The notes below the pieces were generated by a model that worked only from the letters and a program-made list of their open reading frames with translations, did no database searches and had not been told where the DNA came from. Shown in pieces: positions 26,875-35,284 of a DNA stretch of 64,000 nucleotides. Each line of letters begins with the position of its first letter. Position 1 is the first letter of the stretch. Made by a program: the position numbers and the translations under genes. This DNA is from Sphingomonas sp. J315. GTDB taxonomy: Bacteria > Pseudomonadota > Alphaproteobacteria > Sphingomonadales > Sphingomonadaceae. The stretch covers positions 372,001 to 436,000 of the forward strand of contig NZ_CP088296.1 of NCBI RefSeq assembly GCF_024666595.1, given 5' to 3'.

Positions 26875-28446
26875 ATGGAGGGGGATGAGCTTACGCGCCG
26901 CACCAGCGCCAGCCCCTTGGCGGCGGTTGCGCGGATGCCGACCGGTGCCAAGGTTTTCCTGATTTTAAGCGGTGCGCTGTTGCCGCTCGCGCTGATCGCC
27001 TTTCTCGCCTCGCTGCAAACCACCCGCATCGCCGATCAGGAAGTTCGCGCGCGTCTGCGCATCGCGATCGGCGAGTCCGCACGCTCGCTTCGCGGCGAGC
27101 TTGCGTGGGAATTGCGCGAAGTGCGCAGCGCGCTCCCGGCAACACCCAGCGAAGCACCCAATTGCGGTCGCCTCGCCGGCCTGTTCGAACCTCTAGCGCC
27201 GGAGGGTATTCGTTATGCGGTGCTCGACCCGTCGAAACGACTGATCTGCGGGCAGCCCCTGCCCTCGGTCGCCTCAGCAGGTGGTGCTTCTGACACGGTT
27301 CCGATTCGCCTGATCCCCGGCACCGGGGCGCAGATCGAGGTGACGGGCGCTGCGGGTCACGTTGCGCGTGCCTTTTTCCCCACCGATTTCCTCGCAAAGT
27401 CTGCCGCACCGACCGGTATGACGGGGGAGTTCGGCATGGAACTGCTCAGCGCGGATCGTTCGCTGGTCCTGCGCGAACTCAATGCCCCCACCCTGCTCGC
27501 GCGGACCGAGACCCAGGTCGTCGATCTGGATATCGAGAATCTGGGATTGCAAATGACGGTCCCCAGCGCGCCGGTCACCTCTTCCGCGATCATCGCCGCA
27601 CTGTCGCCCTTCCTGATGTGGTTCCTCGCCGCCGCGATCGCCTGGTTCGTGGTCGATCGACTGCTGATCCGCCCGCTGCGGCGGCTGCGCACCACCGTCG
27701 GCGCCTATCAACCGGGCGAAGTGATCGACCCCGTAGCGGGCAGCGACATTCCCGCGCAGGAAATCCGCGCGCTGGGCGACACGTTCCGGGAACTGAGTCG
27801 CACCGTGCAACTGCACGAGCGCGACCTGGCGGAAGGTCTTTCCCGCCAGACCAAGCTGACTCGCGAGGTGCATCACCGGGTCAAGAACAACCTTCAGGTG
27901 ATCGCCAGCCTCATCAATTTCCACGCCCGCGTCGCCGCCGAACCGGGCGCGCTGGAGGCATATGCGTCGATCCAGCGCCGGGTCGACGCCCTCGCCGTCG
28001 TCCACCGCCACCATTATGCCGGGTTCGAGGATACGCGCGGGATCGAGATCCGGGCCGTAATCGGCGAGCTTGCGTCCAACATCCGCGCCACCGCGCCTCA
28101 GGGCAATGCCGTCGGCATCCTGCTCAATATCGAACCGCTGCTTGTGTCACAGGACGCGGCAGTCGCGATCTCGTTCCTGATTACCGAGATCGTCGAGCTG
28201 GCGATGCAGGCGTCGCCCGGCCCGCAGATCAACATCTCGACCCAGACCGACCCCGCGACGCCGGAAAGCGCGACGCTGCGCATCAGTTCGGCTGCGCTCG
28301 CCGACTCCTCCGAATTCGCTGCACTATACGAGCACCGCTACGGTCGCGTCATCGGCGGGCTGGTGCGGCAGCTCCGCTCACATCTGCATCACGACCCGAT
28401 GATCGGCGCGTTCGAACTCGCCGTAGCCATCACCGGGCGCACCTGA
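26875..28446 (+). CDS. phyP: PhyP-like HisKA_2 sensor with degenerate ATPase domain
   Basis: A 523-residue membrane sensor. TM1 is near residues 26-46, a periplasmic domain follows to about 235, TM2 near 237-258, then a HAMP-like linker and the HisKA_2 site H334 in REVHHRVKNNLQVIASLINF. The ATPase domain is eroded: the N-box position reads FLITEIVELAMQAS without the usual Asn, and no DxGxG box or glycine lid is visible. In Sphingomonas sp. Fr1 the sensor next to phyR-nepR is PhyP, a negative regulator acting on PhyR, so a phosphatase-type role fits. It may start at TTG 26866 instead. Confidence 0.82.
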   Translation: MEGDELTRRTSASPLAAVARMPTGAKVFLILSGALLPLALIAFLASLQTTRIADQEVRARLRIAIGESARSLRGELAWELREVRSALPATPSEAPNCGRLAGLFEPLAPEGIRYAVLDPSKRLICGQPLPSVASAGGASDTVPIRLIPGTGAQIEVTGAAGHVARAFFPTDFLAKSAAPTGMTGEFGMELLSADRSLVLRELNAPTLLARTETQVVDLDIENLGLQMTVPSAPVTSSAIIAALSPFLMWFLAAAIAWFVVDRLLIRPLRRLRTTVGAYQPGEVIDPVAGSDIPAQEIRALGDTFRELSRTVQLHERDLAEGLSRQTKLTREVHHRVKNNLQVIASLINFHARVAAEPGALEAYASIQRRVDALAVVHRHHYAGFEDTRGIEIRAVIGELASNIRATAPQGNAVGILLNIEPLLVSQDAAVAISFLITEIVELAMQASPGPQINISTQTDPATPESATLRISSAALADSSEFAALYEHRYGRVIGGLVRQLRSHLHHDPMIGAFELAVAITGRT

Positions 28447-28475
28447 AAAAATATTCGAAAAATCGTGCAGCGCGC

Positions 28476-28500
28476 GGAACCCCGGATCGGGTTCGCCGTT
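28476..28500 (+). promoter_or_regulatory. Perfect EcfG-dependent promoter
   Basis: GGAAC (28476-28480), exactly 16 bases, then CGTT (28497-28500): a full match to the alphaproteobacterial general-stress promoter. It lies 30 bases after the sensor gene stop, and no coding start follows for 200 bases; a terminator follows within about 100 bases. It therefore points to a small RNA rather than an mRNA. Confidence 0.78.
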
Positions 28501-28506
28501 TTACAC

Positions 28507-28602
28507 TTCGGATAGTGACCTTTTGCCCCCCGCTCTCGCTATCCACGACACAGGCCCGGAAGCGTCAACCCCTCCCCCCCGGTGACGCTTTCGGGCCTTA
28601 TT
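28507..28602 (+). ncRNA. Putative stress-induced small RNA with C-rich loops (GsrN-like)
   Basis: Predicted transcript of about 95 nt from the EcfG promoter to the terminator. A 5' hairpin is closed by GGATAG (28510-28515) and CTATCC (28539-28544) and exposes a C-rich loop (TTGCCCCCCGCTCTCG). A spacer leads to the long terminator stem, whose loop is also C-rich (ACCCCTCCCCCCCGG). Caulobacter GsrN is a sigma-T-dependent sRNA that pairs with target mRNAs through a C-rich loop, so a functional analogue is plausible; I infer this from promoter, position and shape only. The exact 5' end is assumed to be 6-8 bases after the -10 element. Confidence 0.62.
28553..28602 (+). terminator. Intrinsic terminator ending the putative sRNA
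   Basis: GGCCCGGAAGCGTCA (28553-28567) pairs with TGACGCTTTCGGGCC (28583-28597) over 15 positions with one G-T wobble, loop of 15 bases rich in C, followed by TTATTC. It also isolates the next gene from upstream transcription. Confidence 0.8.
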
Positions 28603-28700
28603 CGTCTCGGCGACATCACCCAACCCGTTCGAATCACACGCGGAACGAACCCGCGCGCCGTGCATTAGTCCTGCGCAACAGCGCGATTTGGAGAAGAGTG

Positions 28701-28835
28701 ATGCGCAAGATTTTGACCCTGGCGATGCTCGCGAGCGGCCTCGCCCTGTCGGCATGCAACACGATCGAAGGCGTTGGCCGCGACGTATCCTCCGCAGGCG
28801 AAACGGTCGCGAAAACCGCCGACGGCGCCAAATAA
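28701..28835 (+). CDS. Entericidin-type small lipoprotein
   Basis: A 44-residue lipoprotein: signal MRKILTLAMLASGLALSAC with lipobox LSAC, mature NTIEGVGRDVSSAGETVAKT, ADGAK. This is the EcnA/EcnB (entericidin) pattern, small bacteriolytic or stress lipoproteins in other bacteria. GGAGAAG lies 5 bases before the ATG. Its place just after the stress locus suggests stress control, but I found no matching EcfG promoter directly in front of it. A UUCG-type terminator follows. Confidence 0.85.
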   Translation: MRKILTLAMLASGLALSACNTIEGVGRDVSSAGETVAKTADGAK

Positions 28836-28848
28836 GCCGAAGCTTACC

Positions 28849-29633
28849 CTATCCCTCACCTGCGGCGGCTTCGGCCGCCGCTTCCTTTCACGCCGCCTGC
28901 GGGTGAACCAGATCGCCACCAGTGACAGGAAATAGAGCCCGCACAGCGGCCCCGCGAGCAACAATTGTGATCCGATATCCGGCGGAGTCAGCACAGCGGC
29001 GATCGCAAAGGCGGCAACAACAGCGTAGCGCCAGGCCGATTTGAGCTGTTCATAGGTGACGATACCCGCCCGCTCGAGCAGCATCAGCAGCACCGGCAGC
29101 AGGAACGAGATGCCGAACGCGAAGATGAACTGCATCACGAAGTCGAGATAATTGCCGACGGCTGGCAGCGCTTCCTGCGTCACCCCGCCGCCCAGATCGC
29201 CTTCCAGACCGAGCAAGAAGTTGAGCGCCACCGGGATTGCGAAATAATAGGCCAGCGCCGCGCCCGACCCGAACAGCACCGGCGTCGCCAGCAGGAACGG
29301 CAGCAGCGCGCGCTTTTCCTTGCGGTACAGCCCCGGCGCGACGAACTGCCACAGCTGGTTTGCGATGATCGGGAAGGACAGCATCAGCGCGCCGAAAAAT
29401 CCGACCTTGATCTGCACCATGAACGCTTCGAAAATCTGGGTAAAGATCAGCTTGTCCTGTCCCGCCGCCGCCAGCGGATGGACCAGGAAACCGAAGATCG
29501 GCTTGGCAAAATAGAAGCACAGGATGAAGGTCGCGACCAACGCCATCACGCAATAGAGCAATCGGCGACGCAGCTCGATCAGATGGTCGAGCAAGGGCGC
29601 TTCGGTGTTGGCCAGTTCGTCGCTGTCGCTCAC
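28849..29633 (-). CDS. tatC: Twin-arginine translocase subunit TatC, 3' end frameshifted
   Basis: TatC is the receptor core of the Tat protein export machine. Six membrane helices are visible, with the conserved start EAPLLDHLIELRRRLLYCVM, ELRRR motif, and FGISFLLPVLLMLLERAG and ...VLTPPDIGSQLLLAGPLCGL. As written, the frame reads past IWFTRRRRERKRR into the neighbouring gene to 28665. A missing A at the short T-run 28886-28888 explains this: with it restored the tail reads EKEAAAEAAAGEG and stops at 28849-28851, giving about 261 residues, the usual length. Overlaps tatB by 4 bases. Confidence 0.93.
28862..28888 (+). terminator. UUCG tetraloop terminator of the entericidin gene
   Basis: GCGGCGGC (28862-28869), TTCG, GCCGCCGC (28874-28881), then TTCCTTT: an 8-bp GC stem with a stable tetraloop and a T-rich tail on the plus strand. 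It lies inside the last codons of the convergent tatC gene, where it encodes the Ala-rich tail. Confidence 0.75.
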
Positions 29634-30073
29634 GACTCCGCCTTCTTCTTGCGCGGCGTGCGGGGTTTGCGGGCGGGCGTGGCCACCGGGGCATCAGGGA
29701 CAGGTTCCACTGGATCCCCCTTGAACTCGGGTGCAGGGGTCAACACCGGCGCAGCGTCGCCCATATCCTCAGCCAATCGGGCCGACTCCGCGCCGGCCTC
29801 GTCAGGATTGTGCATCGGCCCGGCGAGCATCTTTTCGGGCGGGTATTCGCGCATGATCCGCGCATTTTCCTCGGCCCATTTCTTTTCCATCTCGGCCAGT
29901 TCGGACTCGCGCACCATCGTGTCCAGCCCGCTGCGGAACTGGCTCGCGACGCGGCGCGCCTTGCCGACCCATTGACCGACGAAGCGCATCGCTTTTGGCA
30001 AGTCCTTCGGCCCGATCACCAGCAGGGCGACGATGCCCACCACCAGAAATTCGGGTGCGTTGAAATCGAGCAT
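29630..30073 (-). CDS. tatB: Twin-arginine translocase subunit TatB
   Basis: A 147-residue TatB with one N-terminal membrane helix ending in the conserved hinge LLVIGPKDLPKAMRFVGQWV, an amphipathic helix (KARRVASQFRSGLDTMVRES), and an acidic/Pro-rich tail ending in a basic KPRTPRKKKAES. TatB binds signal peptides together with TatC. Its stop overlaps the tatC ATG (ATGA), and it starts 47 bases after tatA. Confidence 0.93.
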   Translation of the reverse strand: MLDFNAPEFLVVGIVALLVIGPKDLPKAMRFVGQWVGKARRVASQFRSGLDTMVRESELAEMEKKWAEENARIMREYPPEKMLAGPMHNPDEAGAESARLAEDMGDAAPVLTPAPEFKGDPVEPVPDAPVATPARKPRTPRKKKAES

Positions 30074-30120
30074 CGATCAGCCGGTCCGCAAGGCCGCGGC
30101 ACGGGGCCGCGGCGAAAAAC

Positions 30121-30360
30121 TCAGCGCTCTTCCTGCGCAGGGCGCGCGTCGGTCTGCGTCTGGGGCTGCGGGTCGACGACACGCTTCGCCTCGATCTCGG
30201 CGGGCTTGGCGGCAGCCTCGTCGTCGTCGGCCATGCCCTTCTTGAACTGCTTGATGCCCTTGGCGACGTCACCCATCATGTTCGAGAAGCGGCTGCCTCC
30301 GAACAGAAGGATTACGAGAACACCGACGATCAGCCAGTGCATCAGACTCATGCTACCCAT
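30121..30360 (-). CDS. tatA: Twin-arginine translocase subunit TatA
   Basis: A 79-residue TatA, the pore-forming component. The N-terminal helix [20 protein letters not shown] ends in the FGG version of the usual FGxG hinge; the amphipathic helix [16 protein letters not shown] follows, then a short acidic tail. The tatABC order with scpAB just upstream is common in Alphaproteobacteria. A start at the second or third Met (MSL, MHW) is also possible. Confidence 0.93.
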   Translation of the reverse strand: MGSMSLMHWLIVGVLVILLFGGSRFSNMMGDVAKGIKQFKKGMADDDEAAAKPAEIEAKRVVDPQPQTQTDARPAQEER

Positions 30361-30388
30361 CGGAACTCTCCGTTGATTCCCGGTCTAT

Positions 30389-30991
30389 CTAGTCGTCTTC
30401 ATCCCGGGTTTCCACCGCTTCCCCTTCGCCGGCCTCCGAATGTGCCGCTTCAAAGGCCAGATCGACCGGATCGAGCAGTCCGGCAGCGCGCAAATCGTCA
30501 ATTCCGGGAAGGTCGCGGCGGCTCGCCAGCCCGAAATGACTGAGGAACTCGGGAGTCGTCGCATAGGTCAGCGGTCGACCGGGCACCTCGCGGCGTCCAG
30601 CCGGACGTATCCAGCCAGCCTCCATCAGCACGTCGAGCGTGCCCTTGCTGATCTGGACGCCGCGGATCGCCTCGATCTCGGCGCGCGTGACTGGTTCGTG
30701 ATAGGCAATGATCGCCAGTGTCTCGATCCCCGCGCGGGAAAGCTTGCGGCTGTCCTCCCGGTCACGGCGCAGGAAATTGGCCAGGTCCGGCGCGGTCTGA
30801 AAATGCCAGCGCCCGCCGCGCTCGACCAGTTCGACCCCGCGCCCGGAATAGGTCTCGGCGAGCGCCGAAAGGGCCGCCGCGATATCCGCCTCCTCACCGA
30901 CATGGGCGCGCAAATCGGTGAGCGTCAACGGCTGCTCGGACGCGAACAGCACGGCTTCGACCGCGCGCATCGTTTCATCCGGCGGCGTCAT
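30389..30991 (-). CDS. scpB: Condensin accessory protein ScpB
   Basis: A 200-residue ScpB, the winged-helix kite subunit that joins ScpA and SMC to shape chromosomes. Two winged helices are visible: RAVEAVLFASEQPLTLTDLR at the start and ETLAIIAYHEPVTRAEIEAI with VQISKGTLDVLMEAGWIRPA later, followed by GRPLTYATTPEFLSHFGL, a family signature. The start at MTPPDET overlaps the scpA stop by 4 bases. Confidence 0.93.
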   Translation of the reverse strand: MTPPDETMRAVEAVLFASEQPLTLTDLRAHVGEEADIAAALSALAETYSGRGVELVERGGRWHFQTAPDLANFLRRDREDSRKLSRAGIETLAIIAYHEPVTRAEIEAIRGVQISKGTLDVLMEAGWIRPAGRREVPGRPLTYATTPEFLSHFGLASRRDLPGIDDLRAAGLLDPVDLAFEAAHSEAGEGEAVETRDEDD

Positions 30992-31719
30992 GCCTCGATG
31001 CCCTTCAGATAGAGTGGCGCGAAGGCCGATTTCTGGCGAATTTCGACCCGTCCCTGCTTGGCCAGTTCCAGCGCCGCGACGAACGAACTGGCGAGTGCCG
31101 ACTTGCGGTAACTCCCGCTGGCATCCTCGGGTAAAAAGCTCTCGATTGTGCTCCACTCGATGCGCTGCCCGATCAATTCGGACAGGCGATGGATTGCATC
31201 CTCCAGCGTCATTACCGGGCGCACCGCCACGATGTGCATCACCGGTCGCGTCCGCGCGCTGATCTGGCCATAAGCGGAAATCAGGTCATAGATTTCGGCC
31301 TGCCAGCGCGACTTGCGCACCGTCCGCAGCCCCTCGGGCGCGCCGCGGGTGAACACGTCGCGTCCCATTCGGTCACGCGCCACCAGCCGCGCCCCGGCCT
31401 CGCGCATCGCGCTGAGCCGTTCCAGCCGCAATTGCAGCCGCAGCGCCATATCTTCCGGACTCGGTTCGACCTCGGGGTCACGCGGCAGCAGCAATGCCGA
31501 TTTGAGATAGGCGAGCCACGCCGCCATCACGAGATAATCCGCCGCCAGCTCAAGGCGAAGCTCTCGCGCCTCATTCACATAGGTGAGGTACTGATCGACC
31601 AGCTGAAGGATGGACAGCTGGCGCAGATCTACCTTCTGGCTCCGCGCGAGCGCCAGCAACAGGTCGAGCGGCCCTTCCCAGCCGTCGATGTCGATGGTGA
31701 GGGGCGCGGGATCGGTCAT
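30988..31719 (-). CDS. scpA: Condensin kleisin subunit ScpA
   Basis: A 243-residue kleisin. The N-terminal signature IDGWEGPLDLLLALARSQKV and QLVDQYLTYVNEARELRLEL are typical, as is LVMAAWLAYLKSALLLP; the C-terminal winged helix includes VMTLEDAIHRLSELIGQ and FVAALELAKQGRVEIRQ. It bridges SMC heads with ScpB. ATGA overlap with nagZ upstream and scpB downstream shows tight coupling. Confidence 0.94.
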   Translation of the reverse strand: MTDPAPLTIDIDGWEGPLDLLLALARSQKVDLRQLSILQLVDQYLTYVNEARELRLELAADYLVMAAWLAYLKSALLLPRDPEVEPSPEDMALRLQLRLERLSAMREAGARLVARDRMGRDVFTRGAPEGLRTVRKSRWQAEIYDLISAYGQISARTRPVMHIVAVRPVMTLEDAIHRLSELIGQRIEWSTIESFLPEDASGSYRKSALASSFVAALELAKQGRVEIRQKSAFAPLYLKGIEA

Positions 31720-32717
31720 GCCAGCGCGAGCAACGCCTCCCGCTTGGCAATCAACGCATCGATCTCAGCCGCTTCAGGCCGCACGCTCGCCATCGCCCGC
31801 TCCAGCCGCGCCAGCGTCGCTGGCGGCGCGTCGCCCAGTCGTCCGGCAATCTCCTCCATCTCGCCCATCCGCGCCCAGCAATCGAGCGCGACGTCGCACC
31901 CCCGCCGCGATCGCCTGCGCCGCCTTTTCGCCCGCAGTGCCGCTCAGCGCTTTCATATCGATATCGTCGGTCATCAACAGCCCATCGAACCCGATCCGCC
32001 CCCGGATGACCTCGCGGATGACCGTCGGCGAGAGTGTCGCGGGATTGTCCGCGTCCCATGCCTTGAACACGACGTGACAAGTCATGCCCATCGGTGCGGT
32101 ATTCAGAGTCCGGAACGGTTCGATATCCTTCTCCAGCGCCGTCTCGTCCGCATCGACCACCGGCAGCTCATAATGGCTGTCGACCACCCCGCGGCCATGG
32201 CCGGGCATATGCTTGACCACGCCGACGACGCCACCCTTGGCCATCCCGTCGAGCATCGCGCGTCCCAGCGCCGCGACGCGCATCGGATCGCTGCCGAACG
32301 TCCGCCCCCCACTGCCGGGGTCGTCTCCGGCTGGCGCACGTCCAGCAGCGGCGCGCAGTTCACATTCACCCCGACTTCGGCCAGCATCAGTGCCAGTGCC
32401 TGCCCATTCGCCCGCGCCGCCTCGATCGCCGAAGACGGCGCGACCTCGTACAGCGCATCGAACGCCGGGCCGGCGGGAAAGGCGGGCCACTCGGGCGGCT
32501 GCATCCGCGCCACGCGCCCGCCCTCCTGGTCAATCAGGATCGGAACATCGTCGCGCCCGGACAGCTCACGCAAACTGTCGGTCAGCGCGCGCATCTGCGC
32601 CCGATCGATGCAATTGCGCCCGAACAATATGTAACCGAGCGGGTCTGCATCGCGGAAAAACGCGGCTTCGTCAGGGGTAAGGACAGGGCCGGACAGGCCG
32701 AAGATCACGGGCTTCAT
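31716..32717 (-). CDS. nagZ: Beta-N-acetylhexosaminidase NagZ, two frameshifts
   Basis: NagZ removes GlcNAc from 1,6-anhydro-muropeptides in cell wall recycling. The glycoside hydrolase family 3 hallmarks are spread over three frames: ILIDQEGGRVARM and NVNCAPLLDV in the first; RTFGSDPMRVAALG, GVVKHMPGHGRGVVDSHYEL (catalytic His loop) and LLMTDDIDMKALSG (nucleophile Asp) in the second; and CDVALDCWARMGEMEEIAGR to the stop in the third. A missing C in the run 32305-32310 and an extra C in 31899-31903 account for both breaks. Corrected length is about 333 residues, as in relatives. The corrected stop overlaps the scpA ATG. Confidence 0.92.
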
Positions 32718-32760
32718 GGCGCGGTTAGAACAGGGGCGAACAGGATTTTCCAGCCCAATT

Positions 32761-32782
32761 CCTCCCCTGCCCCGCAGGGGAG
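32761..32782. terminator. Hairpin between the SPOR and nagZ genes
   Basis: CCTCCCCTGC (32761-32770), two C, GCAGGGGAGG (32773-32782): a perfect 10-bp stem in the 73-base gap. The same GGGAGG-rich style as the repeat at 7469-7490 suggests it belongs to a repeat family. There is no T-run, so it may only attenuate. Confidence 0.4.
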
Positions 32783-32790
32783 GGATTTGG

Positions 32791-33501
32791 TCACCCCGCC
32801 GCCAGGAAACACGCCTCGCCCGCAGCCTTCAGCTTGCCGCACAGTTCGCGCGCCTGCCCGTTGCTGCCCGCATTGACGCGCAGCCGGTAGAAGGTCTTGC
32901 CGTTCACATCCGCCCTAGCGATCCCCTTGCCCAGCGGCGCAAGGTAGGAAAACCGCTTCGACAGCCGCGCCCAGGCGACATTGGCCTCCGCCTCGGTCGG
33001 GAACGACCCCAACTGGATCGTCGCGCTACCCGCTGACGGCCCGGGTGCCGCCTGGGTCGGCGCGGCGGCCTTGGGCACCGACCCGCTCGGAACCGGTGCC
33101 ACCACGCGGCTCGCGCCCTTGACCGGCGTCGGGCTCGCCTTTGGCGCCGCCTTGCCGTCGACTGGTGCCTCGGGCATCGCCGAAACATCGACCGATCCGT
33201 TGGTGGTCGCGCCCTCGCTGGCCGCGAAGACGGTGTCGCCCTCGCCCTCGACCTTCATCCCGCCCGGCTCGTCGGGCCTGATCTTGTAATCGCCTTCCTG
33301 CGCGTTGATCAGCGCGCCGGTGCCCTCACCGGTCACGGTGCGCTGATACCACCACCAGCCAAAGATCGCGGCGGCGATGATCGCCAGCCCGACCAGCACC
33401 AGCAGGACGATGCGCAGGAACGACGGTCCCTCGCGATAATCGTCATCGGCCGTCTCCAGCCAGGGGAGACGATCGTCGTTATAGTCCTCACCCGCGTTCA
33501 T
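32791..33501 (-). CDS. SPOR-domain membrane protein
   Basis: A 236-residue bitopic protein. A charged N-terminal cytoplasmic part is followed by one helix (FLRIVLLVLVGLAIIAAAIF), a long Pro/Ala/Gly-rich periplasmic linker and a C-terminal SPOR domain (SATIQLGSFPTEAEANVAWA, FYRLRVNAGSNGQARELCGK). SPOR domains bind denuded glycans at division sites, so a septal role is likely. Its ATG directly abuts the argS stop. Confidence 0.85.
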   Translation of the reverse strand: MNAGEDYNDDRLPWLETADDDYREGPSFLRIVLLVLVGLAIIAAAIFGWWWYQRTVTGEGTGALINAQEGDYKIRPDEPGGMKVEGEGDTVFAASEGATTNGSVDVSAMPEAPVDGKAAPKASPTPVKGASRVVAPVPSGSVPKAAAPTQAAPGPSAGSATIQLGSFPTEAEANVAWARLSKRFSYLAPLGKGIARADVNGKTFYRLRVNAGSNGQARELCGKLKAAGEACFLAAG

Positions 33502-35229
33502 TCAGCTCAGCTCCTGAACCGCCTCGACCCCCATGATATCGAGGCCGTTACGAATAACCTGCCCGATTGCGTCGGCTAGGAAAAGCCGCGCGCGGGTCAG
33601 CTCGGGCTGGTCGGTCAACAGGAAGCGCCGCGACGGATCGTCGTTGCCGAGATTCCACAGCGAATGCAGCTCCGCCGCCAAGTCGTAGAGATAGAAGGCG
33701 ATTCGATGCGGTTCACGCGCCGCCGCAGCGCCCTCCACGACCCGCGGATACTGCGCCGCCAGCTTCACCAGCCCCAGTTCGCGTGTATCAAGCAGGGACA
33801 GGTCGGCCGCACCTGATACGTCCAGCCCAGCCTCGACCGCCCGGCGATGCAGCGATGCGACCCGCGCATGGGCATATTGGACATAGAAAACCGGATTGTC
33901 CTTCGACGCCTCGACCACCTTGGCGAAGTCGAAATCCATCTGCGCATCGGCCTTGCGGGTCAGCATGGTGAAGCGGACCACGTCCTTGCCCACTTCCTGC
34001 ACCGTGTCGGCCAAAGTCACGAAATTCCCGGTGCGCTTGCCCATCTTGACCGCTTCACCGTTGCGCATCAGCCGGACCATCTGCACCAGCTTGACGTCGA
34101 ACCGCGTTTTGCCCTCGGTCAGCGCGGTCACGGCGGCGACGATCCGCTTGACCGTGCCGGCATGGTCCGCGCCCCAGATGTCGATCAGCTGGTCGGCCGA
34201 CTGCGCCTTCTGGAAGTGATACGCCATGTCCGCGCCGAAATAGGTCCATTGCCCGTTCGACTTCCTGATCGGGCGATCCTGATCGTCACCGAATTGCGTC
34301 GAACGGAACAGCGGCAGCTCGACCGGCTCCCAATCGTCGGGCAACTCGCCCTTCGGCGCTTCTAGCACGCCATCATAGATCAGGTCGCGCGCGCGCAGCC
34401 ATGCCTCGGCCTCTTCGGGCTTCCCCGCCGCCTGCAACTCCGCCTCGGAGGAGAACAGGTCATGATGGATGCCCAGCAGCGCCAGATCGTTGCGGATCAT
34501 GACGAGCATGTCGGCGACCGCTTCCTTGCGGAACAGCGCCAGCCACGCGCTCTCGTCCTTGCCGACAAACGCATCGCCATGCTCGCGCGCCAGCCGTTCG
34601 CCGACGGGCTTCAGATACTCGCCCGGATACAGGCCCTCGGGGATCTCGATCGTCTCGCCCAGCGCCTCGCGATACCGCAGGTGCGCCGAGCGCGCGAGGA
34701 CATCGACCTGCCCGCCCGCGTCGTTGACATAATACTCACGGATCACCTTGTGCCCGACCGCTTCGAGCAGGCTGGCGAGCGCGTCGCCCACCACCGCGCC
34801 ACGGCAATGGCCCATGTGCATCGGCCCGGTCGGGTTGGCGGAGACATATTCGACGTTGACGGTCACGCCCACGCCCGACTGCGACCGGCCATAGCTGTCG
34901 CCGGCGTCCGTGATCGCCGCCAGCTCGCCGCGCCAGGTCGCGTCGGTCAGGCTCATGTTGATGAAGCCCGGCCCGGCGACCGACACGGTGGACACGTCGT
35001 CGAGCTTCTTCAACTCGCCCGCGATCTTCTCCGCCAACGCTCGCGGATTGGTGCCCGCCGGCTTGGCCAGCACCATCGCGGCGTTGGTCGCCAGGTCACC
35101 ATGCGTCACGTCGCGCGGCGGCTCCACCGTCACCGCGCGTCGCTCCAGCCCCGCCGGCAGATCGCCGGATGCGACCAGGGCATCCAGCGCGGCGTCGAGA
35201 TGGGCGGCGAAACGGGGATAGAGCGTCAT
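33502..35229 (-). CDS. argS: Arginyl-tRNA synthetase
   Basis: A 575-residue class I aminoacyl-tRNA synthetase. The N-terminal Add-1 domain is present; the HIGH motif is HMGH in SANPTGPMHMGHCRGAVVGD; the C-terminal KMSKS position reads VKMGKRTGNFVTL, a variant common in ArgRS, followed by the DALR anticodon-binding domain (HARVASLHRRAVEAG). First gene of the argS-SPOR-nagZ-scpAB-tatABC run on the minus strand. Confidence 0.95.
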   Translation of the reverse strand: MTLYPRFAAHLDAALDALVASGDLPAGLERRAVTVEPPRDVTHGDLATNAAMVLAKPAGTNPRALAEKIAGELKKLDDVSTVSVAGPGFINMSLTDATWRGELAAITDAGDSYGRSQSGVGVTVNVEYVSANPTGPMHMGHCRGAVVGDALASLLEAVGHKVIREYYVNDAGGQVDVLARSAHLRYREALGETIEIPEGLYPGEYLKPVGERLAREHGDAFVGKDESAWLALFRKEAVADMLVMIRNDLALLGIHHDLFSSEAELQAAGKPEEAEAWLRARDLIYDGVLEAPKGELPDDWEPVELPLFRSTQFGDDQDRPIRKSNGQWTYFGADMAYHFQKAQSADQLIDIWGADHAGTVKRIVAAVTALTEGKTRFDVKLVQMVRLMRNGEAVKMGKRTGNFVTLADTVQEVGKDVVRFTMLTRKADAQMDFDFAKVVEASKDNPVFYVQYAHARVASLHRRAVEAGLDVSGAADLSLLDTRELGLVKLAAQYPRVVEGAAAAREPHRIAFYLYDLAAELHSLWNLGNDDPSRRFLLTDQPELTRARLFLADAIGQVIRNGLDIMGVEAVQELS

Positions 35230-35284
35230 GTGCGGGTCCGATGGTTTCAGGAGGCGGACCCTCTAGCGCAGGTCACGCGGTTCG

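Noticed and set aside
28643..28700. EcfG promoter for the entericidin gene (GGAAC at about 28648)
   Set aside because: No CGTT-like element follows at 16 or 17 bases.
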